Shown here in pieces: positions 51,095 to 59,808 of a DNA stretch of 64,000 nucleotides (the stretch's first letter is position 1; the number at the start of each line of letters is the position of its first letter). Both the position numbers and the translations under genes were made by a program. Below the pieces are notes generated by a model that saw only the letters and a list, made by a program, of their open reading frames with translations, did no database searches and had not been told where the DNA came from. The stretch is taken from contig JBDUYP010000004.1 of assembly GCA_039944535.1 (NCBI GenBank), positions 1 through 64,000 on the forward strand. The letters are read 5' to 3'. Origin of the DNA: JAMZMI01 sp039944535 (GTDB taxonomy: Bacteria; Bacteroidota; Bacteroidia; Cytophagales; Cyclobacteriaceae).

Positions 51095-52150
51095 ATGAAA
51101 ACATCCTATTCATTATCATCAAATTTGGTGTTGCATTTGCTTGCCTCCATTCTGTTGTTTAGCTGCGGTACTTCTGGCAAGAAAAGCGCAGAAACTGATT
51201 CGAACACTGAAGCACCAGCGGGCATGGTTTATATTCCGGCTGGGTCATTCGACATGGGTGGCAAATCAGAGCAGGCTTACCAGGATGAGTTTCCTCGACA
51301 TAAAGTTTCAGTGTCTGATTTTTTCATGGATGCTACAGAAGTGACCAATGCGCAGTTTAAGAAATTTGTAGAAGCAACCGGATACATAACCATAGCAGAG
51401 AAGGATATTGACTGGGATGAAATGAAGTCCCAATTGCCTGCTGGCACACCCAAGCCTGCCGACTCTGTCCTTCAGGCAGGCTCTTTGGTTTTTAAGGGTA
51501 CCGATGGCCCTGTGGACTTGAATAACTATGCCGTGTGGTGGAAATGGACCATAGGCGCTGACTGGCAGCACCCTGAAGGACCTGATAGCAACATTGATGA
51601 CCGCATGAGCCACCCGGTGGTGCACATAGCATGGGAAGATGCGCAGGCTTATGCCGAATGGGCTGGCAAGCGGCTGCCTACCGAGGCGGAGTGGGAGTGG
51701 GCTTCTATGGGAGGTCAAACAGATGTGAAGTACCCATGGGGGAATGAGTCCGTTGAAAAAGCCACAGACAAAGCCAACTTTTGGCAGGGCAAGTTTCCAT
51801 ATCAAAATTATGTGCTAGATGGATTTGAAACCAGCGCTCCGGTCAAGTCCTTCCCACCGAATGGATATGGCCTCTACGATATGGCCGGAAATGTGTGGGA
51901 GTGGTGTCAGGACAAATATGACGTGACCGGCTATGAAAAAGATGCACAAAAAGGAGCCGTGGAAAACCCGGAAGGGTCAGATGAATACTACGATCCCAGA
52001 GAGCCGTACACCCCGAAACATGTCATCCGTGGCGGGTCATTTCTATGCAACGACAGCTACTGTAGCGGTTATCGTGTGGCCAGAAGGATGAGCTCGAGCA
52101 AAGACTCAGGTTTTAATCACACCGGATTTAGGTGTGTACAGGATATATAA
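51095..52150 (+). CDS. lipoprotein formylglycine-generating enzyme (SUMF1 family)
   Basis: The 351-residue lipoprotein (lipobox LLFSCGTSG) carries a full FGE-sulfatase domain: GMVYIPAGSFDMGG near 42, EFPRHKVSVSDFFMDATEVT, HPVVHIAWEDAQAYAEWAGK, RLPTEAEWEWASMGG, and NGYGLYDMAGNVWEW. Unlike many SUMF1-like homologues it has both catalytic cysteines, Cys318 and Cys323 in GGSFLCNDSYCSGYRVARR, matching the Cys336/341 pair of human FGE. It could oxidise the sulfatase Cys to formylglycine in the periplasm, but no sulfatase gene is nearby. GldK-like family members in Bacteroidota lack this Cys pair as far as I recall. Confidence 0.87.
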   Translation: MKTSYSLSSNLVLHLLASILLFSCGTSGKKSAETDSNTEAPAGMVYIPAGSFDMGGKSEQAYQDEFPRHKVSVSDFFMDATEVTNAQFKKFVEATGYITIAEKDIDWDEMKSQLPAGTPKPADSVLQAGSLVFKGTDGPVDLNNYAVWWKWTIGADWQHPEGPDSNIDDRMSHPVVHIAWEDAQAYAEWAGKRLPTEAEWEWASMGGQTDVKYPWGNESVEKATDKANFWQGKFPYQNYVLDGFETSAPVKSFPPNGYGLYDMAGNVWEWCQDKYDVTGYEKDAQKGAVENPEGSDEYYDPREPYTPKHVIRGGSFLCNDSYCSGYRVARRMSSSKDSGFNHTGFRCVQDI

Positions 52151-52181
52151 GTATCCACTCGAACCCGTACCTGAATGAAAT

Positions 52182-52340
52182 TTATGCTTTTTTGAAAACA
52201 ACCAAAAGGGCGTGAATCATACCGGGAAAGAAGAAAAACAAGGTGAGAATCAGATTGATCCAAAACTTTTTGCTAATGCCTGAATCAAGGAAAACAGCAA
52301 CAGGTGGTAAAAAAATGGCTAGGATGATTTTGATGATCAT
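52182..52340 (-). CDS. YqaE/Pmp3-family small membrane protein
   Basis: A 52-residue protein read from ATG at 52340: a first membrane helix MIIKIILAIFLPPVAVFLDS, the turn GISKKFWIN, and a second helix ILTLFFFFPGMIHALLVVFK with a KA end. The PPVAVFLDSG element and FFPGMIHAL are the YqaE/Pmp3 marks. Family members are stress-related two-helix proteins that affect membrane potential. It lies convergent with the FGE gene and is downstream, same strand, of the FdhF/YdeP gene's far side, but with 55 bp from the latter's stop. Confidence 0.85.
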   Translation of the reverse strand: MIIKIILAIFLPPVAVFLDSGISKKFWINLILTLFFFFPGMIHALLVVFKKA

Positions 52341-52395
52341 GGTGTTAGGTTTTTTAGCTAAATAACGAATTAAAGATATTGATTAATATCTAAAA

Positions 52396-54651
52396 CTAAA
52401 CCTTGCGAATATTTACCCCTACGGACTTAGAAGCGGGTGTGTGGCTCATTCTGGCCGACAGGCCCAGTGGAATCAGCGGATTGGCTTCAGGGAAGTAAGT
52501 AGCGACACAACCGGGAGGAATATCATAAGGCACCACAGCAAATCCGGTTACTTTTCGTTCGACCTCATAATGATTTGATAGCTCAACAATATCAGCTTTT
52601 GCAAGCCCATTTTTTCGCAAATCCGTCGGATTCATGAATACGACATTGCGTCCGCCAAATACTCCTCTGTAGCGATCGTCATTGCCATAGATCGTTGTGT
52701 TGAACTGGTCATGACTTCTGATGGTCATCATGATATAGCTGTGATCTTCAGGGATAGGTTCGGGCAGTTCGTTGACAGTGAAAAGGGCTTTTTTAGATGG
52801 TGTGTTGAATTCACCATCACGCGCACCATTTGGCAACTCAAATCCGTTTTGTGCTTTTAGTCGCTTGTTGTAGTCCTCAAATCCGGCAATGGCTTTGGCG
52901 ATCAAGTCTCTGATCTTATCATAATCATCAATCAACTCGCTCCAGTTCAGGTCATCATTTCCCAGTGTCCTGCTCGCAATGGAAGCCACAATCTCAGGTT
53001 CACTTTTGAGGTGCTCGGATGGAGGGGTGAGTACCCCATGTGAACTGTGAACCACCCCCATGGAGTTTTCTACCGTGATGTGTTGTGCCTGTCCTTTCTG
53101 AATGTGTTTATCTGTTCGCCCCAGGCATGGCAAAATGATAGAAGTCTTACCAGGAGCGAGATGAGATCGATTGAGTTTCGTGCTCACGTGAACGGTCATC
53201 TCACATTTTTTCATGGCCTGCTCTGTGAGCAGAGTATCCGGTGCGGCGGACAATAGGTTGCCACCCATCGCCATGAAAAAACTCACTTCGTTTTTGTTCA
53301 TGGCCGCTATAGCCTCTACCACATTGTAGCCGGGAGTTTCAGGAGGAGAGAAGTTAAACGCCTCCTTTAGCTTGTCTGTCCATGCCTTTGTCGGGCGCTC
53401 CCAAATGCCCATGGTACGGTCTCCCTGCACATTGCTGTGTCCTCTCACCGGACATGTGCCAGCACCCGGCTTGCCGATACTTCCTTTCATCAGCAGCAGG
53501 TTGACTACCTCACGGATATTGTCAACGGCATTGACGTGCTGTGTCAGTCCCATGGCCCAGCACGCAATGATCTTTTGACTGCCGGCCAGCACCTCGGCAC
53601 TTTTGTGTACTTCTTCGCTCGCTAGGCCACTTTCTTCTATCAGTTCGTCTAAAGAATAAGAGGAGAGGTCGGCTTTAAGATCCTGGAAACCAGAGGTTTT
53701 ATCCTCGATGAATCGAGTGTCGAGACAAGCTTCATTTTCAAGTAAGATCTTCATCCATGCTTTGAGCAACGCCACGTCCTGATTGATTTTGACCTGATGG
53801 TAGATGTCCGCTATGGCTGTGCCCGAACCAATCCATCCTTTGATGTTTTGTGGATTTTTAAACTTGACCAGCGCAATCTCTTTGAGAGGGTTGATCACAA
53901 TGATCTTTGCTCCGTTGGCTTTTGCTTTTTCCAGCGAATTGAGCATTCGCGGGTGGTTGGTGCCCGGGTTTTGTCCAAAAATCAATATCACCTCGGCATG
54001 CTCAAAGTCATTCAGGGTGACCGATCCTTTTCCAATCCCTACTGTTTCGGTCAGTGCTACGCCGCTTGACTCATGACACATATTGGAGCAATCGGGTAGG
54101 TTGTTCGTTCCGAGCTTGCGAACAAACAACTGATAAAGAAAAGCCGCTTCATTGCTTGTGCGCCCGGAAGTGTAAAAGACTGCTTCATCTGGGTTGCTCA
54201 ATGATTTCAGGTGGTTGCCGATCATTTCAAAAGCCTCATCCCACGCAATAGGCTGATAGCGTGAATTCCCTTCGCGCTTGATCATGGGCTGAGCCAAACG
54301 ACCTTGCTGCCCGAGCCAATAGTCGCTTTGCTGTCGCAGAGAATCAACCGTGTAATGTTTGAAAAAAGCCGCATCTGCAAGCTTGTGCTGTGCTTCTTCG
54401 GCGATGGCTTTTACTCCATTCTCGCAGTATTCACCCAGGCGTGAACGCTTTTTCGGATCAGGCCAGGCACATCCGGGACAGTCTATCCCGTGTTGCTGGT
54501 TGAGCTGATTGAGCACCTTGAAAGCTTTCCATGGAGGCATGGCTTTCAGTATCATCTTGCTGGCATTGGTTACCGCTTTTGGACCAACTGAAACCCTGGG
54601 CGGATCTGTTATCTGGATGTGGATGTGAGCGTGCTGGTGTGTGTGAGCCAT
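52396..54651 (-). CDS. FdhF/YdeP-family molybdopterin oxidoreductase
   Basis: The 751-residue protein is a molybdopterin enzyme of the YdeP group: QQHGIDCPGCAWPDPKKRSR near 58-68 (two Cys but no full 4Fe-4S set), HESSGVALTETVGIGKG near 190, VILIFGQNPGTNHPRML, the PVRGHSNVQGDRTMGIWERP stretch and a C-terminal dinucleotide domain (YFPEANPLIPLG). YdeP itself is linked to acid resistance in E. coli with an unsure reaction. No FdhD gene is adjacent. Location is cytoplasmic. Confidence 0.9.
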   Translation of the reverse strand: MAHTHQHAHIHIQITDPPRVSVGPKAVTNASKMILKAMPPWKAFKVLNQLNQQHGIDCPGCAWPDPKKRSRLGEYCENGVKAIAEEAQHKLADAAFFKHYTVDSLRQQSDYWLGQQGRLAQPMIKREGNSRYQPIAWDEAFEMIGNHLKSLSNPDEAVFYTSGRTSNEAAFLYQLFVRKLGTNNLPDCSNMCHESSGVALTETVGIGKGSVTLNDFEHAEVILIFGQNPGTNHPRMLNSLEKAKANGAKIIVINPLKEIALVKFKNPQNIKGWIGSGTAIADIYHQVKINQDVALLKAWMKILLENEACLDTRFIEDKTSGFQDLKADLSSYSLDELIEESGLASEEVHKSAEVLAGSQKIIACWAMGLTQHVNAVDNIREVVNLLLMKGSIGKPGAGTCPVRGHSNVQGDRTMGIWERPTKAWTDKLKEAFNFSPPETPGYNVVEAIAAMNKNEVSFFMAMGGNLLSAAPDTLLTEQAMKKCEMTVHVSTKLNRSHLAPGKTSIILPCLGRTDKHIQKGQAQHITVENSMGVVHSSHGVLTPPSEHLKSEPEIVASIASRTLGNDDLNWSELIDDYDKIRDLIAKAIAGFEDYNKRLKAQNGFELPNGARDGEFNTPSKKALFTVNELPEPIPEDHSYIMMTIRSHDQFNTTIYGNDDRYRGVFGGRNVVFMNPTDLRKNGLAKADIVELSNHYEVERKVTGFAVVPYDIPPGCVATYFPEANPLIPLGLSARMSHTPASKSVGVNIRKV

Positions 54652-54978
54652 AGTAGATTTTGACGAAGGATAAATATAAGGTCTTGCGCCGAAATGTTCT
54701 TCCGATTGATGCTTTCCTTTTGTATGTTATCCGCTGGATGAAAGGAGTTTGAGATGGCTTCCGGTGCTTTGACAGGAGTCAAAAAAAGGGAAGGTAATCT
54801 AATGGATTGCTAAGATGAGGTTTATATACCGCAGGTTTTTGCAATCTATACCCAATGCAGCTAGACCATTGACCTAATCTCTAGTGCCTTTGATCTCTCA
54901 TCTTGTCCATTCAAAACTTTCTTCGTTCCAAACGTTGGCCTTTTTTCTATCTTGTTTGCACTAAAACCAATCTAAATC
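54652..54978. other. 327-bp intergenic region between divergent genes
   Basis: It contains a small stem TTTGAC / GTCAAA (about 54767-54782) and a T/A-rich stretch before the M28 peptidase start, with a -7-like TATCTTGTTTG near 54949-54960. I see no ORF of note. It must carry the promoters for both flanking genes. Confidence 0.5.
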
Positions 54979-56592
54979 ATGAGAAAATTTATCTATCTGA
55001 GTGTTGCCATGGTAGCGTTAGCCGCCTGCACGCAAACCTCTGAAAAACAAAGTATTACCCTGGATCAGGCGCTGGCCGATGTGAAGGTGGAAGAATACAA
55101 AAATCACCTTGCGTTTCTATCTTCGGATGAACTGATGGGGCGCTTTCCGGGTGAGCCGGGATATGACACAGCCGCAGCTTATGTAGAAAGGCTCGTGCGC
55201 AAGATGGGCTTGCAGCCCGGAGGTCTGGATGGCACTTACAGGCAGCCCATTGAGTTTACCAAATCTATCCTTAAACCCTCGACTATCAGCGTAAAGCTAG
55301 ATGGGAAAGAACTGAAACACGAAGAGGATTTTGTGATGGGTGCTGTTACTGAGGATGTTTCCTTTTCCGGGCAAATTGTATTTGTGGGAGCGGGAATAGA
55401 TGCTCCGGATCTGGGGTACTCTGATCTCGATGGGCTGGATCTGGAAGGCAAGGTAGCCATGTATGTATGGCGAACTGTGCCAGAAAAATTGGGTATTATC
55501 GAAAGAGCAGTGAGTGCCAACCTGATGAAAGATAAGCTCATAGAAAGAGGTGTTGTGGGTATGATCAGCGTGATTCCGCGAGAAGCCATGAGCCGACTGC
55601 CATGGCCGCTGATCAAGTGGCTGGTGTCAAGACCGCAGATGGACTATATCAGTGATGATCCGGAACCATACCGTGCAGGGCTTGCCGTGAGCTACAAGAC
55701 GGCAGAGGCGTGGTTTGCTAAAGACGGTAAGAAACTCCCTGAGCTCATTGCACAGATCAAAAGCGGCACACCTGCCTCGTATGAAACCAGTCTTTCGATA
55801 GAGGTGCAGTCTTCATCAGAGCGTGAGCAAATCACCAGTGACAATGTGGCCGCCATACTGGAGGGCAGTGATCCAGAGCTGAAAGACGAATATCTGGTGA
55901 TGACCGCCCATCTCGATCATGACGGCATCTCCAACCCTGTAGAGGGTGACTCTATCTACAATGGTACCATGGACAATGCTTCAGGTTCTTCTGCACTGCT
56001 GGTGCTGGCCGATAAGCTGTCGCAAATGAAGACTAAACGGTCGATCATGTTTCTGTGGGTGACGGCAGAGGAGCGAGGACTGCTGGGTTCAGAATACTTT
56101 GCCAAGTACCCTACCATTTCTCCTGAGAAGATAGTAGCCAACCAAAATATTGATGGGATCAGCAACCTGATAGCTGCCGCCAAAGACATGATTGTCTTTG
56201 GGTATGAGTACTCCAATCTGGCTGAGTCTGCCGACTACTCACTGGCACAGTTAGGGCTGGATAGGGCAGAAGACCCCAAACCTGAGGAGACCTACTTCAT
56301 CCGCAGCGATCAATATTCGTTTGTGAAGGAGGGCATTCCTGCAGTGTGGATTTCCGGTGGCTACACCAGTCTGTATGACTCTATAGATGCGCTGGCCGTA
56401 AGCGACGCATGGACAGCAGAGCGCTACCACAAGCCAAGCGACGATATGAACCAGCCCATCAACTTTGAGGCCGGCATGACGGAGGTAAAAGCCAACTTGC
56501 TGATAGCCCACCATATTGCCAATGAGCTGGACTCAGTGCAGTGGGATCAGGATGGATTCCTATACAAGACTTTTAAGGAAGGAAAGGAATAG
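54979..56592 (+). CDS. M28-family metallopeptidase lipoprotein
   Basis: This 537-residue lipoprotein has lipobox ALAACTQTS (Cys17). It holds an M28 (aminopeptidase Y/S type) catalytic domain split by a PA-like insert (about 130-250). Zinc ligands: His in VMTAHLDHDG, Asp in NGTMDNASGSS, Glu pair in VTAEERGLLGSEYF, Asp in NIDGIS, and a late His in ERYHKPSDDM. It likely removes N-terminal residues from peptides outside the cytoplasm. It is monocistronic, with a terminator at 56664. Confidence 0.9.
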   Translation: MRKFIYLSVAMVALAACTQTSEKQSITLDQALADVKVEEYKNHLAFLSSDELMGRFPGEPGYDTAAAYVERLVRKMGLQPGGLDGTYRQPIEFTKSILKPSTISVKLDGKELKHEEDFVMGAVTEDVSFSGQIVFVGAGIDAPDLGYSDLDGLDLEGKVAMYVWRTVPEKLGIIERAVSANLMKDKLIERGVVGMISVIPREAMSRLPWPLIKWLVSRPQMDYISDDPEPYRAGLAVSYKTAEAWFAKDGKKLPELIAQIKSGTPASYETSLSIEVQSSSEREQITSDNVAAILEGSDPELKDEYLVMTAHLDHDGISNPVEGDSIYNGTMDNASGSSALLVLADKLSQMKTKRSIMFLWVTAEERGLLGSEYFAKYPTISPEKIVANQNIDGISNLIAAAKDMIVFGYEYSNLAESADYSLAQLGLDRAEDPKPEETYFIRSDQYSFVKEGIPAVWISGGYTSLYDSIDALAVSDAWTAERYHKPSDDMNQPINFEAGMTEVKANLLIAHHIANELDSVQWDQDGFLYKTFKEGKE

Positions 56593-56663
56593 AGCTACCC
56601 CGACGCAATGCCGTCATCCGACCAGGCGCCCATGCCTATACACGAGTGAACGAAAATATAGAT

Positions 56664-56692
56664 AAGGCCTGAAGCAATTCAGGCCTTTTTTA
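56664..56692 (+). terminator. intrinsic terminator after the M28 peptidase gene
   Basis: Perfect 10-bp stem AAGGCCTGAA / TTCAGGCCTT around GCAA, followed by a T run. Confidence 0.88.
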
Positions 56693-56716
56693 GTTGTGTA
56701 GCCAGGCACCTTTTGC

Positions 56717-56914
56717 AAAGTACGCTTACGGAGTGTGGATTTGGGAAAGATAAGTATGTTCTGGGGTACTCAAAGTGTGCTCTCGGACGGGGAAAAATGG
56801 GCTACAGGAATGAAATGATGCTCTGGGGCGACTGAAGTATGTGTTCGGATTTTGAAGTATTGGCTGGGGCAGGGAAAGTACGGATTAGGGAACGTAATGT
56901 TGTGCGGCCTGAGG
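56717..56914. repeat. degenerate 20-bp tandem array
   Basis: Units beginning AAGTA or AAATG recur at 56752, 56772, 56793, 56813, 56835, 56855, 56875 and 56895, spaced 20, 21, 20, 22, 20, 20 and 20 bp, with two looser units from 56717. A rough consensus is AAGTATGNNCTGGGGNANNG. No ORF crosses it in a meaningful way. The units are too diverged and have no spacers, so this is not CRISPR. Confidence 0.72.
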
Positions 56915-56927
56915 CCTCCGATCCAGA

Positions 56928-57018
56928 CCGTCACTTCGACGCGTAGCGAGAAGACTCATGATTCTGATGCTGTATGGTAATAGGAGATTTCTCCCTCGTG
57001 CCTCGGTTCGAAATGACG
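56928..57018. repeat. inverted, REP-like copy of the dispersed repeat family
   Basis: Left arm 56928-56965 (CGTCACTTCGACGCGTAGCG, then AGAAGACTCATGATTCTG). Right arm 56985-57018 reads on the minus strand as CGTCATTTCGAACCGAGGCA followed by CGAGGGAGAAATCTCC. These mirror the CGTCATTCTGAACCTGAGG core at 446, 2122 and 2554. From 57019 to 57154 I see nothing definite except TAGCTGTGCGC at 57049, repeated at 57961. Confidence 0.65.
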
Positions 57019-57154
57019 TAAAGCTGTTCGGCCTGAGTCTGCTGTGACTAGCTGTGCGCGTACCCATTTTCACATAAGCGGATTACATTGACCTAATCAA
57101 GAAAATCAATTCGCACACGCGAAACGAGTGCGCTGGCTTGGGCTTTTTCGTTTG

Positions 57155-57838
57155 TTATCCTCTTTCTTTAACGTGGAGTGTTGGAATTACAACCACATTT
57201 TTCTTATGAAACCCATGATGATTTACCTCATATTGTACTCCAAGTGATATGTCTCCCGGTTCAGTTAAAATATATGAGATAGGCGCTTCCCATTCATGGT
57301 CGATATCAAGGCTATCTATAAATTCAATTTCCTCATTTGAAAATTTTATGAGACGAGCTTCAAAGTCAAACTCTCTAATTGCAGCAAATCGTATCGTAGT
57401 ATTTAATGTATCCCCTAGTTGATAATCTGTTTGAGTTGTGAAAAAAAAGATTACTGGGTTTCCTATGAATTCTTCAATATTTCCCTCGGGAGAAAATGAA
57501 GTTTTGAAAACCATCTGACCTTTGTCAATGAAGTAATAGTCTTTAATTCGAAATCTTTTGGCGAGGTAGGGATATCCAACTTCCTCATCATTTCCAATTA
57601 TAACTGTATCATGGATATCATAGTAGTTGTATAAATCTCCTTGAATATTTCCATTTAAAAGAGCAAATTCTGACCTGATGTTGTCAACACCGTAATATTA
57701 AATAACATACTTAAAACCCTCAATTTGTCTGACTGAATCGCCCTGTTCAATTCTATACTTGCTTGCGTCAAAATTTGTAGTGCAGCTCGCAATGGCAATG
57801 GAAAGAATGATTAAGACTGTTTGGAATTTAATCTGCAT
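57155..57838 (-). pseudogene. lipoprotein gene broken by one in-frame stop
   Basis: From ATG 57838 the frame encodes a lipoprotein signal (MQIKFQTVLIILSIAIASC, Cys19), then 27 more residues, then a TAA at 57698-57700 (codon 47). Beyond it the same frame stays open for 180 codons to 57155, with sensible protein sequence (YYGVDNIRSEFALLNGNIQG onwards), including the 119-codon part from 57514. No shift is needed, only one codon change. It may be a real pseudogene, a sequencing error or a variant; the function is unknown. The region looks more AT-rich than its neighbours. Confidence 0.75.
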
Positions 57839-58110
57839 CTAAACGGTGATTAATTGAGGATAACAATAATGTACCGCGCACAGTGCCCGTTATCCATTTC
57901 TCCTATAAACCTACCCGTTTTCTCTGAGCCATGCAATATCGTTGTATGCTTTGAGTGGAGTAGCTGTGCGCACCTTGTCATTTGCCTTTCGACAAGCTCA
58001 GGGTGACATTCCTCGGTAAGACGGCAGATGTCATTCTTTTACTTAAGCAGGGTTGGCATTTGGTACAATCGGCCAAATGCCCTGAAACTGTCAAGACCTA
58101 CAGCCTGTTT
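57839..58110. repeat. intergenic stretch with a fragment of the dispersed repeats
   Basis: Positions about 57978-58013 contain CATTTGCCTTTCGACAAGCT and CAGGGTGACATTCC, the CTTCGACAGGCTCAGGGTGAC motif seen at 2491-2510. TAGCTGTGCGC at 57961-57971 repeats 57049-57059. There is no gene in this 272-bp stretch. Confidence 0.6.
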
Positions 58111-59172
58111 CTACATCTGTACGTTGACATAAGAAGGTAATGGGTCGGGGATATCTTCTTTTTTGTACCCAAGCATTTCCAGTAGGTCTATTTCTATAGC
58201 CCTGGACATGGTGGAAATAGGAACGTCGTTGGCTGAGCCTTCAAACGGATTTTCTCCTACCGTACCTATACGCTGCATTGTGTTGAAAATCCACGACACC
58301 AGCGTGGTAAAAGGTACAGCTAGCCATGCGAAGTACGCTCCGATAAGCGGAAACTGCTCAGTGAGGCTATGTCCCAGTTTTGAAAATTCAGGAACAATGC
58401 CAAGCGGAATGATCCAAACGAACATGTTGATGAAGTCATAGCCCAGCGTAGCGTATTGTCGTGGGTAGGGGAAGTTTTTAATGCGCTCAGATTTTCCCTG
58501 ATGTGATATCAATTCGGAGATTTTACTCTCCAGCTCCAAAAAGGAGAATTCCCAGATAAGCCCTCGTTCTTTGAGCCGTCTCAGGTGCTGCGACTGCAGC
58601 TGCATCACGGCAGCACATTTGTTGGTTTGCGAGCGTACATGTTTGTGCTCCTTTTCGCTCAGATAGTTTTTCAGATCCTCTTCCAGGGTGGATTTCAGTT
58701 CAGGGATATTGATGGCGTCCAGCCAGTTTTTGTTGTGTTTGTTTCGCCTGAAAGACTCCCAGGGCTTGAGCTCTCTCATGGCATGCCTGAGACATGTAAG
58801 CCACGCGATATGCCTCAAAAGCACTTCATTCTTATGCTGATAAAGTTCCTCATCTGTAGCTGGCTTTTTTGCATATTCATTGGTGATCATATCCAGTACC
58901 ATAATGCCGAGCACTCTGGAGTCGTTGACTATGCCACCCCAGATCTGTCTGGCTTCCCACAGTCGGCCATATACGGCGTTGCTCTGAAAACCAATAAGGA
59001 AGGCCACCGCAGTACCTATTAGAGCCAGAGCGGTCCATGGCACTTGGAGCCAGTGCAGCCCCAAAAGTTCGTATAAGGCCGTGACTATAATGGACCAGAT
59101 GATGAAAAACCTAAGCTCCCGGCGGGTCCAGTGAATCATGGTGAGGCCACCGTATTTCTTTTTAGTGTACAT
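58111..59172 (-). CDS. bestrophin-family (YneE/UPF0187) channel
   Basis: The 353-residue protein opens with MIHWTRRELRFFIIWSIIVT (an alternative start 11 codons in), then WLQVPWTALALIGTAVAFLI and GFQSNAVYGRLWEARQIWGG, the bestrophin hallmark with NDSR following. Bestrophin pore-domain helices continue at about 255-310, with PFTTLVSWIFNTMQRIGTVG and the conserved NPFEGSANDVPIS, near the family's Ca-binding loop. Bacterial members form pentameric ion channels. It stands alone, divergent from the gene at 59307. Confidence 0.88.
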   Translation of the reverse strand: MYTKKKYGGLTMIHWTRRELRFFIIWSIIVTALYELLGLHWLQVPWTALALIGTAVAFLIGFQSNAVYGRLWEARQIWGGIVNDSRVLGIMVLDMITNEYAKKPATDEELYQHKNEVLLRHIAWLTCLRHAMRELKPWESFRRNKHNKNWLDAINIPELKSTLEEDLKNYLSEKEHKHVRSQTNKCAAVMQLQSQHLRRLKERGLIWEFSFLELESKISELISHQGKSERIKNFPYPRQYATLGYDFINMFVWIIPLGIVPEFSKLGHSLTEQFPLIGAYFAWLAVPFTTLVSWIFNTMQRIGTVGENPFEGSANDVPISTMSRAIEIDLLEMLGYKKEDIPDPLPSYVNVQM

Positions 59173-59306
59173 AGTATGCCAATTTACGGATAACTAAAGT
59201 ATCGAATTTGATAGTATAATACCATCCAAAAAGGATTATTGGCTCAGGCGTGTCAGTTATGACAAAAATCAGTATCGAACATTCAAATTCATTTTAATTT
59301 CCCCTC

Positions 59307-59804
59307 ATGTCAAGTTTTAGAATTCGCCCTAGGTTTAAGCACCTGATCAAAAGCACCGAGAAAGGAGAGCTGGAAAGACATATTTGCGATGAGTTGAGGA
59401 AAAGTAAGCAGTTCGTTTTCACGCACATCATTGGACATATTTACATCAAAATTCACCCAAAAGAGCAGCATGTTTGGTCGCCCCAGCTTCATCTGTCTTT
59501 TGAGCAGGAGGATGAAAATGTGGTCGTGAGGGGCCTGTATGGTCCTAATCCCACCGTATGGGCACTCTTCTTTTTCGGATATGTTGGCTTGGGTATTCTT
59601 TCCCTTTTTGCAGGAATATGGGGTACGAGTCTTTGGAGTCTGGGTAAGGAAGCTACAGTGTTGTGGCTGGTTCCACTGTTTGCAGCCCTGGCAGGCGGCT
59701 TATACATCGTGAGTCAGGCAGGGCAGAAGCTAGGGGCCCAACAGATGTTTGACATCCATCATTTTTATGAAAACCTCTCCCACGATAAGATAGTGGTGAA
59801 CTGA
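59307..59804 (+). CDS. two-helix membrane protein, unknown
   Basis: The 165-residue protein has a soluble N-terminal beta-rich part (FTHIIGHIYIKIHPKEQHVW, then PQLHLSFEQEDENVVVRGLY) and two membrane helices (about 85-105 and 116-133), with a soluble tail FDIHHFYENLSHDKIVVN. I recognise the general layout from conserved Bacteroidota hypotheticals but not a family name. It is convergent with the HAD gene (4-bp gap). Confidence 0.65.
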   Translation: MSSFRIRPRFKHLIKSTEKGELERHICDELRKSKQFVFTHIIGHIYIKIHPKEQHVWSPQLHLSFEQEDENVVVRGLYGPNPTVWALFFFGYVGLGILSLFAGIWGTSLWSLGKEATVLWLVPLFAALAGGLYIVSQAGQKLGAQQMFDIHHFYENLSHDKIVVN

Positions 59805-59808
59805 TGTT

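Noticed and set aside
56717..56914. CRISPR array
   Set aside because: Units abut with no spacers, are only about 20 bp, and are strongly diverged; no cas gene is near.
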